A stretch of 36,509 nucleotides of DNA, from positions 1 through 36,509 of the forward strand of contig JAIFWM010000001.1 in the NCBI GenBank assembly GCA_019661855.1, read 5' to 3'. Shown here in pieces: positions 14,559 to 22,261 of the stretch. The notes below the pieces were generated by a model. The model was given only the letters and a program-made list of their open reading frames with translations. It was not told the origin of the DNA and made no database searches. Position numbers and translations under genes: made by a program. Each line of letters opens with the position of its first letter. Within the stretch, counting starts at the first letter, position 1. Source of the stretch: Candidatus Parcubacteria bacterium. GTDB taxonomy: Bacteria; Patescibacteriota; Minisyncoccia; Phycocordibacterales; SBAW01.

Positions 14559-14978
14559 ATGTGGATTATCTACACCCTTGCGGCAACGCTCGCGGTCTCA
14601 ATGTCGGACGCGATGCGAAAACTAGGGAGCACTTTGCAAGATCCGTTTCAAAACAATTTGGTTTTTCAAATTGGTTCGGTCACCACCGCCTTGATCCTTT
14701 GGCTCGTGTTTAGCCGACACTTTGAACTGCAGCCAACACGCGGCATCGTGTATGCGTTAATAGGCGGCTCACTCATCGCAGTGTTTACTGCACTTTTATT
14801 TAAAGCGCTTGCAATAGGTCCTGGAGTCTCAACCGTGGTGCCTATCATTCGTGTCGGCGGAATCTTGTTAGTGGGACTTTTTGGTGTTCTTTTTTTTCAA
14901 GAAAAGCTAACCTGGAGCATGGCTCTTGGCGGTTTGCTCGCCCTTGGTGGCGTGTATCTTATTTTGTCAGGAAAATAA
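14559..14978 (+). CDS. Half-size EamA/DMT-superfamily transporter
   Basis: The protein has five hydrophobic spans and the EamA repeat pattern: WIIYTLAATLAVSMSDAMRK at the start, IYALIGGSLIAVFTALLFKALAIG, GVSTVVPIIRVGGILLVGLFG, and FFQEKLTWSMALGGLLALGGVYLIL at the end. Normal EamA transporters have two such repeats (about 280-300 residues). This one has 139 residues and should act as a dimer, like small multidrug-resistance-type ancestors. The substrate is unknown. TATACT lies 6 nt before ATG and GGAGAG is too close to serve as a ribosome site, so a leaderless start is likely. The stop codon touches the 3' end of tRNA-Pro. Confidence 0.85.
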   Translation: MWIIYTLAATLAVSMSDAMRKLGSTLQDPFQNNLVFQIGSVTTALILWLVFSRHFELQPTRGIVYALIGGSLIAVFTALLFKALAIGPGVSTVVPIIRVGGILLVGLFGVLFFQEKLTWSMALGGLLALGGVYLILSGK

Positions 14979-15052
14979 TGGTCGGGACGCCGAGAATCGA
15001 ACTCGGATTTCGCGCACCCGAAGCGCGTATAATTCCATTATAAGACGTCCCG
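14979..15052 (-). tRNA. tRNA-Pro (anticodon CGG)
   Basis: A full cloverleaf reads on the minus strand from CGGGACG at 15052. The anticodon stem is CGCGC/GCGCG with loop TTCGGGT, so the anticodon is CGG. The T-arm is TCCGAGTTCGATTCTCGG and the acceptor pairs with CGTCCCG, followed by A and an encoded CCA. It reads codon CCG. Confidence 0.95.
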
Positions 15053-15053
15053 G

Positions 15054-15127
15054 TGCACTCTGGAGGATTCGAACCACCGACCTCACCCGTGTGAAGGGTG
15101 CGCTCTAACCAACTGAGCTAAGAGTGC
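15054..15127 (-). tRNA. tRNA-Val (anticodon CAC)
   Basis: The cloverleaf starts GCACTCT at 15127 on the minus strand. The D-arm has AGCTCAGTTGGTTAGAGC. The anticodon stem is CACCC/GGGTG with loop TTCACAC, so the anticodon is CAC. The T-arm is TGGTTCGAATCC. CCA is not encoded in full: the tRNA ends one base before tRNA-Pro begins, so both come from one precursor. It reads codon GTG. Confidence 0.95.
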
Positions 15128-15179
15128 CGATTTGAAAATAATATACTATTTTTAAGTTATATTGTAGAATGTCCCGAAC

Positions 15180-15252
15180 GGGCCCTTAGCTTAGTTGGTA
15201 GAGCGCCTCATTTGCAATGAGGAGGTCACCGGTTCGAATCCGGTAGGGTCCA
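15180..15252 (+). tRNA. tRNA-Ala (anticodon TGC)
   Basis: The acceptor GGGCCCT pairs with AGGGTCC and contains the G3:U70 pair that marks alanine tRNAs. The anticodon stem is CCTCA/TGAGG with loop TTTGCAA, so the anticodon is TGC. CCA is not encoded. It is divergent from the Val-Pro pair across a 52-bp AT-rich gap (15128-15179) that must hold both promoters, with TAGAAT at 15165-15170 as one possible -10. Confidence 0.96.
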
Positions 15253-15441
15253 CAAATTCACGATTAATTATGTTTTCAGTCAAGGGCGCCAAACCGACCA
15301 AATATTGCGGTTATAGACAGCTTATCCCCACTTTGTCCCCACACTATACACACTCGTCTTCATGGACTCTTTAGGTAAGTCACTGCATACTCGCTAGCGG
15401 CAAGGAAAGTACGTTGTTCCTACAACCCACAGGGGAAAACT
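15253..15441 (+). other. Intergenic region upstream of a small membrane peptide gene
   Basis: No gene is seen here. It contains two near copies of a TCCCCAC motif (15325-15342) and a -10-like TATACA (15345-15350) that may start a leader of about 90 nt for the peptide gene at 15442. No convincing -35 is seen, and the TTATCCCCA string is too far from consensus to call a DnaA box. Confidence 0.3.
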
Positions 15442-15552
15442 ATGCGAGCAATCGCCCGCACGCTTAAACGGCGCCACTGGCACCTGCTTGGCCTATTTAT
15501 GGCCATAAGCTTTATTACCTGTTTACTGTTCTACTGGCCTGTTATTCGATAG
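15442..15552 (+). CDS. Small basic single-span membrane peptide, 36 aa
   Basis: ATG at 15442 follows AGGGGAAA. The peptide begins MRAIARTLKRRHWHLLGLFM and ends ITCLLFYWPVIR. A strongly basic start precedes one hydrophobic span, so it should insert with the N-terminus inside. A GC-rich terminator follows at 15611. With its leader it forms an isolated transcription unit, like the one at 5833-5910. Function unknown. Confidence 0.5.
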   Translation: MRAIARTLKRRHWHLLGLFMAISFITCLLFYWPVIR

Positions 15553-15610
15553 TGCTGCCACCCCCGATGCCCCACCCGGCAGCACTTGGTGTGCCCCCCG
15601 CGCACACCGA

Positions 15611-15648
15611 AGCGGTCGCCTCCCCCCAGGCGGCCGCTTTTATTTTTC
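15611..15648 (+). terminator. Intrinsic terminator
   Basis: AGCGGTCGCC (15611-15620) pairs with GGCGGCCGCT (15629-15638) with one mismatch, followed by TTTATTTTT. It ends the 15442 unit and its tail overlaps the end of the convergent dehydratase gene. Confidence 0.85.
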
Positions 15649-15978
15649 TAACTCGTCTATTTTAGCGGCCAATATGAAATCATTTTCAGAAAGCCCGTGA
15701 ATTGCGTGAGTAGTTAGCTCTACCCCCACGTGCCCCCAACCAACGTTTAGCTCGGGATGATGATTTTCCTCGTCAGCAATTTTTGCAATTTTGTTTGCAA
15801 AAGTCATTGCATCCGCAAAATTTTTAAATCTAAACTCCCGTACGAGCAAATGTGCATCGTCTATAAGCATCCACTCATCATTAAGTTCTTCTGTACGCAG
15901 CTTTTCAGCCTCTTTGGGTGAGAGGGCCTCTACTCCACCTTCGCACGGTATGCATCTTTTTTTAGCTAATTTACTCAT
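15640..15978 (-). CDS. Pterin-4a-carbinolamine dehydratase (PCD/DCoH family)
   Basis: The family removes water from 4a-hydroxytetrahydrobiopterin after aromatic amino acid hydroxylation; in bacteria without such hydroxylases it is linked to other pterin roles. The signature is complete: EENHHPELNVGWGHVGVELT followed by THAIHGLSENDFILAAKIDE, with the His pair and the later His that form the active site. Length 112 is normal. It starts 3 nt after the Ddl-like gene, so it is co-transcribed. No hydroxylase is visible in the window, so its pathway here is open. Confidence 0.93.
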   Translation of the reverse strand: MSKLAKKRCIPCEGGVEALSPKEAEKLRTEELNDEWMLIDDAHLLVREFRFKNFADAMTFANKIAKIADEENHHPELNVGWGHVGVELTTHAIHGLSENDFILAAKIDELEK

Positions 15979-15981
15979 ATG

Positions 15982-16881
15982 TTATTTTGGTCTACGCGCT
16001 AAAGATAGCACATGATCCAGGAAGTGTGACAATTTAACCCCAATCGCATGAAGTGATTTAGAAAATTGACCCTCTCCGTGAAGCCCCACTCCCGCAGCTG
16101 AATGAGTATCAATAAAATACACCCCACGTTTGGAGACAACAAAGTTTGAGTGCGAGTAGTGGCCCAAGTTAAGGCCTTGGTGTATCACACGCGCGGCATC
16201 CATGAGCGTTCTTTTTTCATGGGGCAAGAAGAGTCCTGGCACCCGCTCCTTTTCTGCAGGAAAAAGTGTATAAAGCTTTTCGTTACGAAAGTCATCTATC
16301 ACCCCAACACTCGCCTCTTTGCCGTTAATCATCTCCTCTAACAATGCCTTAGGCGAGCGCTGCCAAACGCGCTCTAAGCCATTTTGGAGCGAATGAAAAT
16401 CCTCTGCCACTACCCGCAAATCTCCCGACACGGTTTTGATAACAGCAGGATGCGGAAAGGTACGAAACAATTCAAACGCCACCTCTTCTATGTTTGGATT
16501 TTGCTCCACCACTTTGCCGTAAGGCACTTTAAGACCAAGCCCACGCGCAACCGAGCGCGCATGGTGCTTATTAAATGCAAGGATTGATGCAGCAGCCGAG
16601 GCACCGGTGTAGGGTACGTGTAGTGAATCTAAAATTTTATGCAACTCTCCCCCCTCACCGTAGTTGCCATGTACTACGTTAAAAACTACATCAACACCCT
16701 GGAGCGCTCGCGCAGGGAACATCGGCACACCACTTTGGTGCCACATGTTTTGTCTATCAATAAAAATATCGCGCGGGTCATATTTGTCGCGATCAAGGGC
16801 TTGCAGCACTTCAGCGCCCGTCTTTAACGACGCTTCATATTTATTTTCGCCACCGCGCAATACGCCAACTATCGTCCGCAT
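15982..16881 (-). CDS. ddl: Divergent D-alanine--D-alanine ligase-like ATP-grasp protein
   Basis: Ddl joins two D-Ala for peptidoglycan using ATP. Family features are clear: GVLRGGENKYEASLKTGAEV at the start, VVHGNYGEGGELHKILDSLH, VPYTGASAAASILAFNKHHA, and the ATP-grasp strand EEMINGKEASVGVI. Several key places differ. The GSSxGV loop is TVSGDLRVV, the metal-binding E-x-N of FLEVNTxPG appears as FIDTHSAAGV, and the conserved Arg before it is His (YSHSNF). It may be a Ddl with an altered site or a paralog that makes a different bond. TATACT lies 6 nt before ATG, so it is probably leaderless. Confidence 0.8.
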   Translation of the reverse strand: MRTIVGVLRGGENKYEASLKTGAEVLQALDRDKYDPRDIFIDRQNMWHQSGVPMFPARALQGVDVVFNVVHGNYGEGGELHKILDSLHVPYTGASAAASILAFNKHHARSVARGLGLKVPYGKVVEQNPNIEEVAFELFRTFPHPAVIKTVSGDLRVVAEDFHSLQNGLERVWQRSPKALLEEMINGKEASVGVIDDFRNEKLYTLFPAEKERVPGLFLPHEKRTLMDAARVIHQGLNLGHYSHSNFVVSKRGVYFIDTHSAAGVGLHGEGQFSKSLHAIGVKLSHFLDHVLSLARRPK

Positions 16882-16887
16882 ATTCCT

Positions 16888-16893
16888 AGTATA
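16888..16893 (-). promoter_or_regulatory. -10 element for leaderless gene
   Basis: TATACT (16893-16888) ends 6 nt before the ATG at 16881. The 6-nt spacer AGGAAT could also act as a weak ribosome site, but would be too close to the start. Confidence 0.6.
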
Positions 16894-16897
16894 TAAC

Positions 16898-17971
16898 CTA
16901 TTTCAACCAGCTTTCTTTGCCTTGTATATATTTTTTAATACGCTTCAACCCTTCGTCTATGAGTTTAACGTCGAGTGCGTAGGAAAGGCGTATACGCCCC
17001 GGCGCACCAAACCACTCGCCATCGTAGACAATCACTTGGTGTTTATGAAATAGTTCCGAAACTACACGGTTGGAGTTTTTAATTTTTGGAAGTACATAGA
17101 AGGCCCCTTCAGGCTTCCACAAGTCAAAGCCGAGTGCTATTAATCCGCCATAAAGCCTGTCCCGACGCTCTTGCCAGATCTGACGCTGTTTCTCTATAAA
17201 GCTGTGAGGTACATGCATAGCGTTACGCGCCATCTCTTGTCCTAACACGTTGGTGTTCATCGAAGTGTGCACTTTAATGTCCACCACAGTATCGACAATT
17301 TTTTTGTCACGGCTCCACAGGTACCCCACGCGCAAACCACACATTGAATACGTTTTAGAAAACGAGTTAATAGTTATAACCTGTGCGCCCTTAAGCAAGT
17401 AATTTTCACGCTCATAGATAAGATCTTTGTACACTTCGTCGGAAATAATATACACACCATGTTTAGCACACAGCTTTTCGATCGCTTTAAGCGTCTCCAT
17501 CTCCTCTACTCGCCCAGTTGGGTTTGAGGGTGAGTTAATGAGCACTACTTTTACGCTTTTTAATTTCTTTTCAAAATCTTTGAGATCTATCTTGCCCTCA
17601 ATGAGGTTCGTGTAGACGGGTTTAAGTCCTGCAAGCTCAATAATCGGCGGATATGAGTAGTAGTAGGGCTTGCATACCAAGACTCCCACCTTGCCATGCA
17701 GTTGATAGATAGCGCGAAAGACAAGGTCAAGCGCCTCAGACGCACCGTTAGTAATAACAAAATCCTCGGCCTCCGCCCCAGGATATTCTTTGGCGAGCAA
17801 CGAGCGCAACTCTTCGTCACCCTTGATTAATCCATATTTAAAAAGTCGTGGAGTCTCGAGGTGTTTAAAAATAGCCTCTGGTGGGGGTAGGTCGGGCTGG
17901 CCTGAGCCAAAGGAAATAATGCCTGTGTCATTCAATCCTATAAAGGCTGCGGGCGAAGTGATTTTTTGCAT
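16898..17971 (-). CDS. Class I/II pyridoxal-phosphate aminotransferase
   Basis: The enzyme swaps an amino group between an amino acid and a 2-oxo acid using PLP. Seen: SGQPDLPPPEAIF near the start, ITNGASEALDLVFRA, NSPSNPTGRV, ISDEVYKDLIYE, the PLP lysine motif SFSKTYSMCGLRVGYLWS, and the substrate-carboxylate Arg in GRIRLSYAL. The length of 357 is a little short because the usual N-terminal segment is reduced. It starts 2 nt after uvrC ends and is co-transcribed with it. Substrate not predictable; aspartate- or aromatic-type are both possible. Confidence 0.93.
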   Translation of the reverse strand: MQKITSPAAFIGLNDTGIISFGSGQPDLPPPEAIFKHLETPRLFKYGLIKGDEELRSLLAKEYPGAEAEDFVITNGASEALDLVFRAIYQLHGKVGVLVCKPYYYSYPPIIELAGLKPVYTNLIEGKIDLKDFEKKLKSVKVVLINSPSNPTGRVEEMETLKAIEKLCAKHGVYIISDEVYKDLIYERENYLLKGAQVITINSFSKTYSMCGLRVGYLWSRDKKIVDTVVDIKVHTSMNTNVLGQEMARNAMHVPHSFIEKQRQIWQERRDRLYGGLIALGFDLWKPEGAFYVLPKIKNSNRVVSELFHKHQVIVYDGEWFGAPGRIRLSYALDVKLIDEGLKRIKKYIQGKESWLK

Positions 17972-17973
17972 AA

Positions 17974-19206
17974 CTACTGGCGTACTCTATCACGCACCCG
18001 CTTGCGGTGGTAGGTTATAGCAAACCGATGAGCCTCTGCATTGGCAAGCAAAATATCTCGCTCACGACCTTTAATAAATTGCTGGTCACCCTTTATCTCA
18101 CGGGGTCGATGCTTCTCATCCTTAACCACACCCACCACCGGGATATGCACGCCACACTCTTTAAGGGTGGCATTAGCAGCGTTCATCTGCGCAGTGGATC
18201 CATCTACAACAATAAGGCGCGGCATAGGCCAATCGTCGTGCCCTAAACGGCGCGACAGCACCTCGCGCAGTGCGCCAGGGTCGTCACCTGGTTTGGCAGA
18301 GCGAATACGAAACTTACGATACTCGCTCTTTTGCGCCTCGCTGTCCTCTACCACGGTCATAACGCCCACGTTGCTCATACCACCCAAGTGCGCCATATCA
18401 TAGGCCTCTATACGCATCGCACGGATAGTTTGCGCTTCGTTGCGATATTCGTCTTTAATAAGCGAGACATCTTGGATATGTTTAAGCGCATAGATCTGGC
18501 GCGAGAGGCGCTGCGCCTCCTCAAACTCTTCCTCACGCGCTGCAAGCTTCATGTCTTTTTCGAGACTTTTCATGAGCACATCCTTTTTACCTGCAAAGAG
18601 GAGCGCGATGCGGCGGATGATCTTGCGATAGTCGCGCTTTGAAATAGTGCCAGCACATACGCCAGGACACAAACCGATCTGCGCATTAAAGCAGGGTTTA
18701 CCTGTTTGCGGCTTACACATGTCTCGATACGGGAAAATTTTGCGAATGATTTTTAAAGCCTCACGTAGTTGTAACCCATGTGGAAAAGGACCGAAGGTAT
18801 GCGCACGCATAGTAAGAGGAAAATCTTTTTCCAAAACTCTACCACGCACTAACAAGACTCTAGGAAAATCTTCTTTAGTAATCACCACATAGTTCCAACT
18901 TTTGTCGTCTTTGGCGTCGGTGTTAAACTTTGGTTTATAATTTTTTATTAGATTTGCTTCCAAAAGCAATGCCTCCAATACTGAGTCGGTCTTGCGCCAG
19001 TCGAGCGAGCTTGCGCGTTCAACCATTTGAGCAATTAAAGGACTCCTTACCTCGGCAATGTCTGGCGCAAAATATGAACGCACACGGTCGCGCAAGCTCG
19101 CGGCCTTGCCTATGTACAGCACCTCCTTTCGCTTACCTAGGAAAAAATAGACCCCCGGTGTGTCAGGCATGTGCTTGGTCTTCTTTTTGAACTGCTCGAG
19201 CGTCAT
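17974..19206 (-). CDS. uvrC: Excinuclease ABC subunit C, lacking the C-terminal HhH domain
   Basis: UvrC makes both cuts around a DNA lesion. I chose ATG 19206 (MTLEQFKKKTKH); a longer frame to 19305 runs through the upstream terminator. Domains in order: GIY-YIG nuclease (PGVYFFLGKRKEVLYIGKAA), a four-Cys cluster region (CKPQTGKPCFNAQIGLCPGVC, likely iron-sulfur), UVR helix pair (LAAREEEFEEAQRLSRQI), and an RNase H-like nuclease (RIEAYDMAHLGG and RLIVVDGSTAQ). The protein ends at 410 residues with YHRKRVRDRVRQ, while most UvrCs have about 600 with tandem helix-hairpin-helix motifs. TATACT lies 6 nt before ATG; no ribosome site. Confidence 0.96.
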   Translation of the reverse strand: MTLEQFKKKTKHMPDTPGVYFFLGKRKEVLYIGKAASLRDRVRSYFAPDIAEVRSPLIAQMVERASSLDWRKTDSVLEALLLEANLIKNYKPKFNTDAKDDKSWNYVVITKEDFPRVLLVRGRVLEKDFPLTMRAHTFGPFPHGLQLREALKIIRKIFPYRDMCKPQTGKPCFNAQIGLCPGVCAGTISKRDYRKIIRRIALLFAGKKDVLMKSLEKDMKLAAREEEFEEAQRLSRQIYALKHIQDVSLIKDEYRNEAQTIRAMRIEAYDMAHLGGMSNVGVMTVVEDSEAQKSEYRKFRIRSAKPGDDPGALREVLSRRLGHDDWPMPRLIVVDGSTAQMNAANATLKECGVHIPVVGVVKDEKHRPREIKGDQQFIKGRERDILLANAEAHRFAITYHRKRVRDRVRQ

Positions 19207-19212
19207 ATAAGG

Positions 19213-19218
19213 AGTATA
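19213..19218 (-). promoter_or_regulatory. -10 element for leaderless uvrC
   Basis: TATACT (19218-19213) ends 6 nt before the ATG at 19206; a -35-like TTTATA lies 17 nt upstream (19241-19236). The sequence before the ATG is pyrimidine-rich (CTCCTTAT), so no Shine-Dalgarno pairing is possible. Confidence 0.7.
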
Positions 19219-19238
19219 CGCAAATGAGAGCCTCATAT

Positions 19239-19270
19239 AAAGCAAAGCCTCGCGGGTGTTACCGCGAGGC
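19239..19270 (-). terminator. Intrinsic terminator of 19292-19660
   Basis: GCCTCGCGG and CCGCGAGGC form a perfect 9-bp stem with a 6-nt loop, followed on the minus strand by TTTGCTTT. It lies between the small membrane protein gene and uvrC. Confidence 0.85.
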
Positions 19271-19291
19271 TGTCTGACTTGAACGACGCAG

Positions 19292-19660
19292 TTAGCGTGT
19301 GACAAAAGCTAAATTTCCCATAATCCAACTCCCTGCCCGCATTGCAGCTCCTATACCAATAAACAGTAGAGCTAAGCCAGTGAAGCCCAAGAGTAATGTT
19401 GTAAGAGTGTCGACAATAAGCTTTACAAACCCTCTTACTCGACCTGCAAGGTAGTAAAAGAGGATAGCCATTATAATAATAAGAGCGACAGCAACTATAA
19501 CCCCAAAAACGAGTCGGTCACTAGGAATAACTCTCCAGTTTTGACTGAAAAAACGATTCATTTCCGCAAAACTCCATAGAAAGCCGCTTACAAGCCCGTC
19601 AATCAACATACTAAAGCCTTGCTTGAGCCATGCGCCGACCTGCCGAATAAACTGTTCCAT
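19292..19660 (-). CDS. Small membrane protein with two spans, 122 aa
   Basis: The N-terminal third is an amphipathic or weakly hydrophobic region (GAWLKQGFSMLIDGLVSGFLWSF). It is followed by two clear membrane spans, LVFGVIVAVALIIIMAILFYYLAG and VDTLTTLLLGFTGLALLFIG, separated by RVRGF. I do not recognise the family. It has its own promoter (19738-19711) and terminator and a weak ribosome site (AGAAGGG), so it is expressed apart from uvrA and uvrC. Confidence 0.7.
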   Translation of the reverse strand: MEQFIRQVGAWLKQGFSMLIDGLVSGFLWSFAEMNRFFSQNWRVIPSDRLVFGVIVAVALIIIMAILFYYLAGRVRGFVKLIVDTLTTLLLGFTGLALLFIGIGAAMRAGSWIMGNLAFVTR

Positions 19661-19710
19661 GGTACCCGCACCCTTCTGTGTTGAGATAAGGAGCTAACTA
19701 CTCCGCCCCC

Positions 19711-19738
19711 AAAATACTCCTAAACTGTGATTAGTCAA
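19711..19738 (-). promoter_or_regulatory. Sigma70-type promoter
   Basis: TTGACT (19738-19733), 16-nt spacer, TATTTT (19716-19711) on the minus strand; transcript starts about 44 nt before the ATG at 19660. Confidence 0.6.
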
Positions 19739-19743
19739 TGAAG

Positions 19744-22248
19744 CTATTTGCCCTTAAAAATTTTGCGCAAATATTTGCCGGTGTGTGAGTTTTTACTTTC
19801 TGACACATCCTCTGGTGTCCCTTTGGCAACCAAATGGCCACCTCCCTCTCCCCCTTCAGGACCAAAGTCGAGTATCCAGTCAGCATTTTTAATAATATCC
19901 ATGTTGTGCTCAATCAACACCACCGAATTACCTGCACTCACTAGTTTGTTCAGTATGTCGATAAGTTTGCGCACGTCTTCGTAGTGAAGCCCTACTGTTG
20001 GTTCGTCTAAAAGGTAAATAGTTTTTTGGAGATGTGGCCGGTAGAGTTCGGCCGAAATTTTGACACGCTGCGCCTCACCACCTGAAAGAGTGGTAGCACT
20101 TTGCCCTAACTCCAAATATCCCAAGCCCACTTCGTCTAAGGTTTTGAGTCGGTCATAAATAGCAGGAATATCGTTAAAGAATTCGATCGCTTCTTCAATG
20201 GTCATGCGCAACACTTCGTAAATATTTTTCTTTTTATACGTGACTTCAAGCGTCTCTTTCATAAAGCGCTTGCCTCCACATACATCACAGGTCACATACA
20301 CTGTTGGCAAAAAGTGCATCTCCACTGCTATCATGCCGTTGCCCTCGCAGGTTTCGCATCTGCCACCTCCGCGCTCTTGCGGGATGTTGAAGGAAAAGCG
20401 TGACGCCTTCCATCCTCTTGCACGAGCTTCAGTAGTTTGAGCAAACAGGTCACGGATAAAAGTAAACGCCCCAGTGTAGGTAGCAGGGTTACTGCGTGGC
20501 GTGCGACCAATAGGACTTTGGTCGATCAATATCGCGCGGTTAAGGTACTCGGTCCCCTCAAAGCTCGCAGCGTTAAAGACTTTGTTTGAGCGATAGCGTT
20601 TGTCGAAGCGGGCTTTAAAGTTTTCGTACAAAATTTCATAGAGAAAGGTAGATTTGCCCGAGCCCGAGACACCCGTGACAGCTACGAGTTTGCCAAGCGG
20701 GACATCAACCGAAAGATTTTTAATATTAAACGCTTTACCTCCACGAATTTTGAGCGTACCGCGTGTGTTGTCACGTCGCTTCTCGGGCAAGGCGATCTCT
20801 TTTTCACCACGCAAGTATGCAAGCGTAACTGATCCACTGTCATTTTTTTTCGAAGTAAGCAATTTCTCTAGATACCCTTCGGCAATTATTTTGCCGCCAT
20901 GTACTCCGGCGCCCGGGCCAATATCAACAAGATAGTCGCTGGCGTAGATAGTGTCTTCGTCATGCTCAACCACAATAATCGTGTTACCTAGGTCACGTAG
21001 GTTAATAAGCGTTTTAATCAGGCGTTCGTTGTCGCGCTGATGCAAGCCAATCGTTGGCTCGTCGAGTACATAAAGCGCACCCACGAGGCCAGAGCCCAGT
21101 TGCGAAGCTAGGCGGATACGCTGTGCCTCACCACCCGAGAGCGTGTTGGCCTTGCGGTTAAGCGTTAGGTAGTCTAGACCCACATCAAGCATAAACTTCA
21201 GCCTCGCAGTTATCTCCTTAATAACAGTTTTAGAAATTTCTTGATCTTTTTTCGAAAGTTCAAGCATTACAAAAAATTCGTACGCATCTTTTATTGACTG
21301 ATTTGTTATATCAACAATATTTCGAGCCTCACCAAGAAACACATTAAGCGCTTCAGGACGAAGACGATTACCTTTACACACCGGACATGGCTCATCTGAC
21401 CAAAAATGTTTGGTACCCAAGCCATTACATTCCGGACACGCGCCATATGGTGAGTTAAACGAAAAAAGTCGTGGCTCAACTTCGGGGAAAGAAAATCCGT
21501 CATATGCACACATAAATTTGCTCGAGATAAGGCGTGATTCGCCCGCTCCCTCTATGCGCACCAAACCATCGGCCTCTTGAAGAGCGCGCTCGATAGCCTC
21601 TGAAAGCCGCTCACGATCTGTGGTAGCCACCTCGTCAACAAACATTTCGATATCGTGCTTTTTATGTCGTGCAAGATCTATACGATCGCGCAAAGAAAGA
21701 TCTTTGCCGTCTACACGCGCACGCTCAAAACCTTTGTTAAGGTAGTCGTAGAGCATTTGGTAGTACTCGCCTTTGCGCCCGACAACGACGGGCGCATAAA
21801 TGCGCACCGTGCCTTTGGCGCTTTTAACTACACTTTCGATAATCTCTTCGTTTGAATGCTTTTTAATCTCCCTGCCGCAAACTAAACAATGCGGTTTACC
21901 CACGCGCGCAAACAAAATGCGCATGTAGTCATATATTTCGGTAATAGTCGCCACGGTAGAGCGTGGGTTGTTAGAGCGTGACTTTTGGTCGATAGAAATT
22001 GCGGGAGAAAGACCAGTGATTTCCTCGACATCAGGCTTTTGCATTTGGCGCAAAAATTGGCGTGCATAGGCCGAGAGTGACTCTATATAGCGTCGCTGTC
22101 CTTCGGCAAAAATAGTGTCGAATGCCAAAGATGACTTGCCCGACCCAGACAAACCAGTAAAAACCACCATTTTGTTTCTGGGGATCTTGAGGTCGATGTT
22201 TTTTAAGTTGTGGGTTTTTGCACCCTTAATGTGTATGTGGTCTTCCAT
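19744..22248 (-). CDS. uvrA: Excinuclease ABC subunit A, lacking the insertion domain
   Basis: UvrA finds DNA lesions and loads UvrB. I chose ATG 22248 (MEDHIHIKGAKTHNLKNIDL); the longer frame only adds translated repeat sequence. Seen: two ABC ATPase halves with Walker A GLSGSGKSSLAFDT and GVSGSGKSTFLYEI, two LSGGEAQR signatures, LDEPTIGLH and LDEPTVGLH. The second zinc module is complete (CETCEGNG to CDVCGGKR). In the first, Cys247-x2-Asp250 replaces C-x2-C. After ACPECNGLGTK the protein goes straight to PCPVCKGNRLRPEAL, so the roughly 100-residue insertion domain is missing. This accounts for 834 residues against about 940. Promoter at 22362-22333. Confidence 0.98.
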   Translation of the reverse strand: MEDHIHIKGAKTHNLKNIDLKIPRNKMVVFTGLSGSGKSSLAFDTIFAEGQRRYIESLSAYARQFLRQMQKPDVEEITGLSPAISIDQKSRSNNPRSTVATITEIYDYMRILFARVGKPHCLVCGREIKKHSNEEIIESVVKSAKGTVRIYAPVVVGRKGEYYQMLYDYLNKGFERARVDGKDLSLRDRIDLARHKKHDIEMFVDEVATTDRERLSEAIERALQEADGLVRIEGAGESRLISSKFMCAYDGFSFPEVEPRLFSFNSPYGACPECNGLGTKHFWSDEPCPVCKGNRLRPEALNVFLGEARNIVDITNQSIKDAYEFFVMLELSKKDQEISKTVIKEITARLKFMLDVGLDYLTLNRKANTLSGGEAQRIRLASQLGSGLVGALYVLDEPTIGLHQRDNERLIKTLINLRDLGNTIIVVEHDEDTIYASDYLVDIGPGAGVHGGKIIAEGYLEKLLTSKKNDSGSVTLAYLRGEKEIALPEKRRDNTRGTLKIRGGKAFNIKNLSVDVPLGKLVAVTGVSGSGKSTFLYEILYENFKARFDKRYRSNKVFNAASFEGTEYLNRAILIDQSPIGRTPRSNPATYTGAFTFIRDLFAQTTEARARGWKASRFSFNIPQERGGGRCETCEGNGMIAVEMHFLPTVYVTCDVCGGKRFMKETLEVTYKKKNIYEVLRMTIEEAIEFFNDIPAIYDRLKTLDEVGLGYLELGQSATTLSGGEAQRVKISAELYRPHLQKTIYLLDEPTVGLHYEDVRKLIDILNKLVSAGNSVVLIEHNMDIIKNADWILDFGPEGGEGGGHLVAKGTPEDVSESKNSHTGKYLRKIFKGK

Positions 22249-22261
22249 GATTTTTAAATCA

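Noticed and set aside
15322..15345. Possible DnaA boxes (TTATCCCCA, TGTCCCCAC)
   Set aside because: They differ from TTATCCACA and occur only as a weak pair; no dnaA, dnaN or AT-rich unwinding region is nearby.
19207..19305. Longer UvrC start at 19305
   Set aside because: The extension runs through the upstream terminator hairpin and has no family similarity; the ATG at 19206 starts at the conserved domain and fits the -10/N6 rule.
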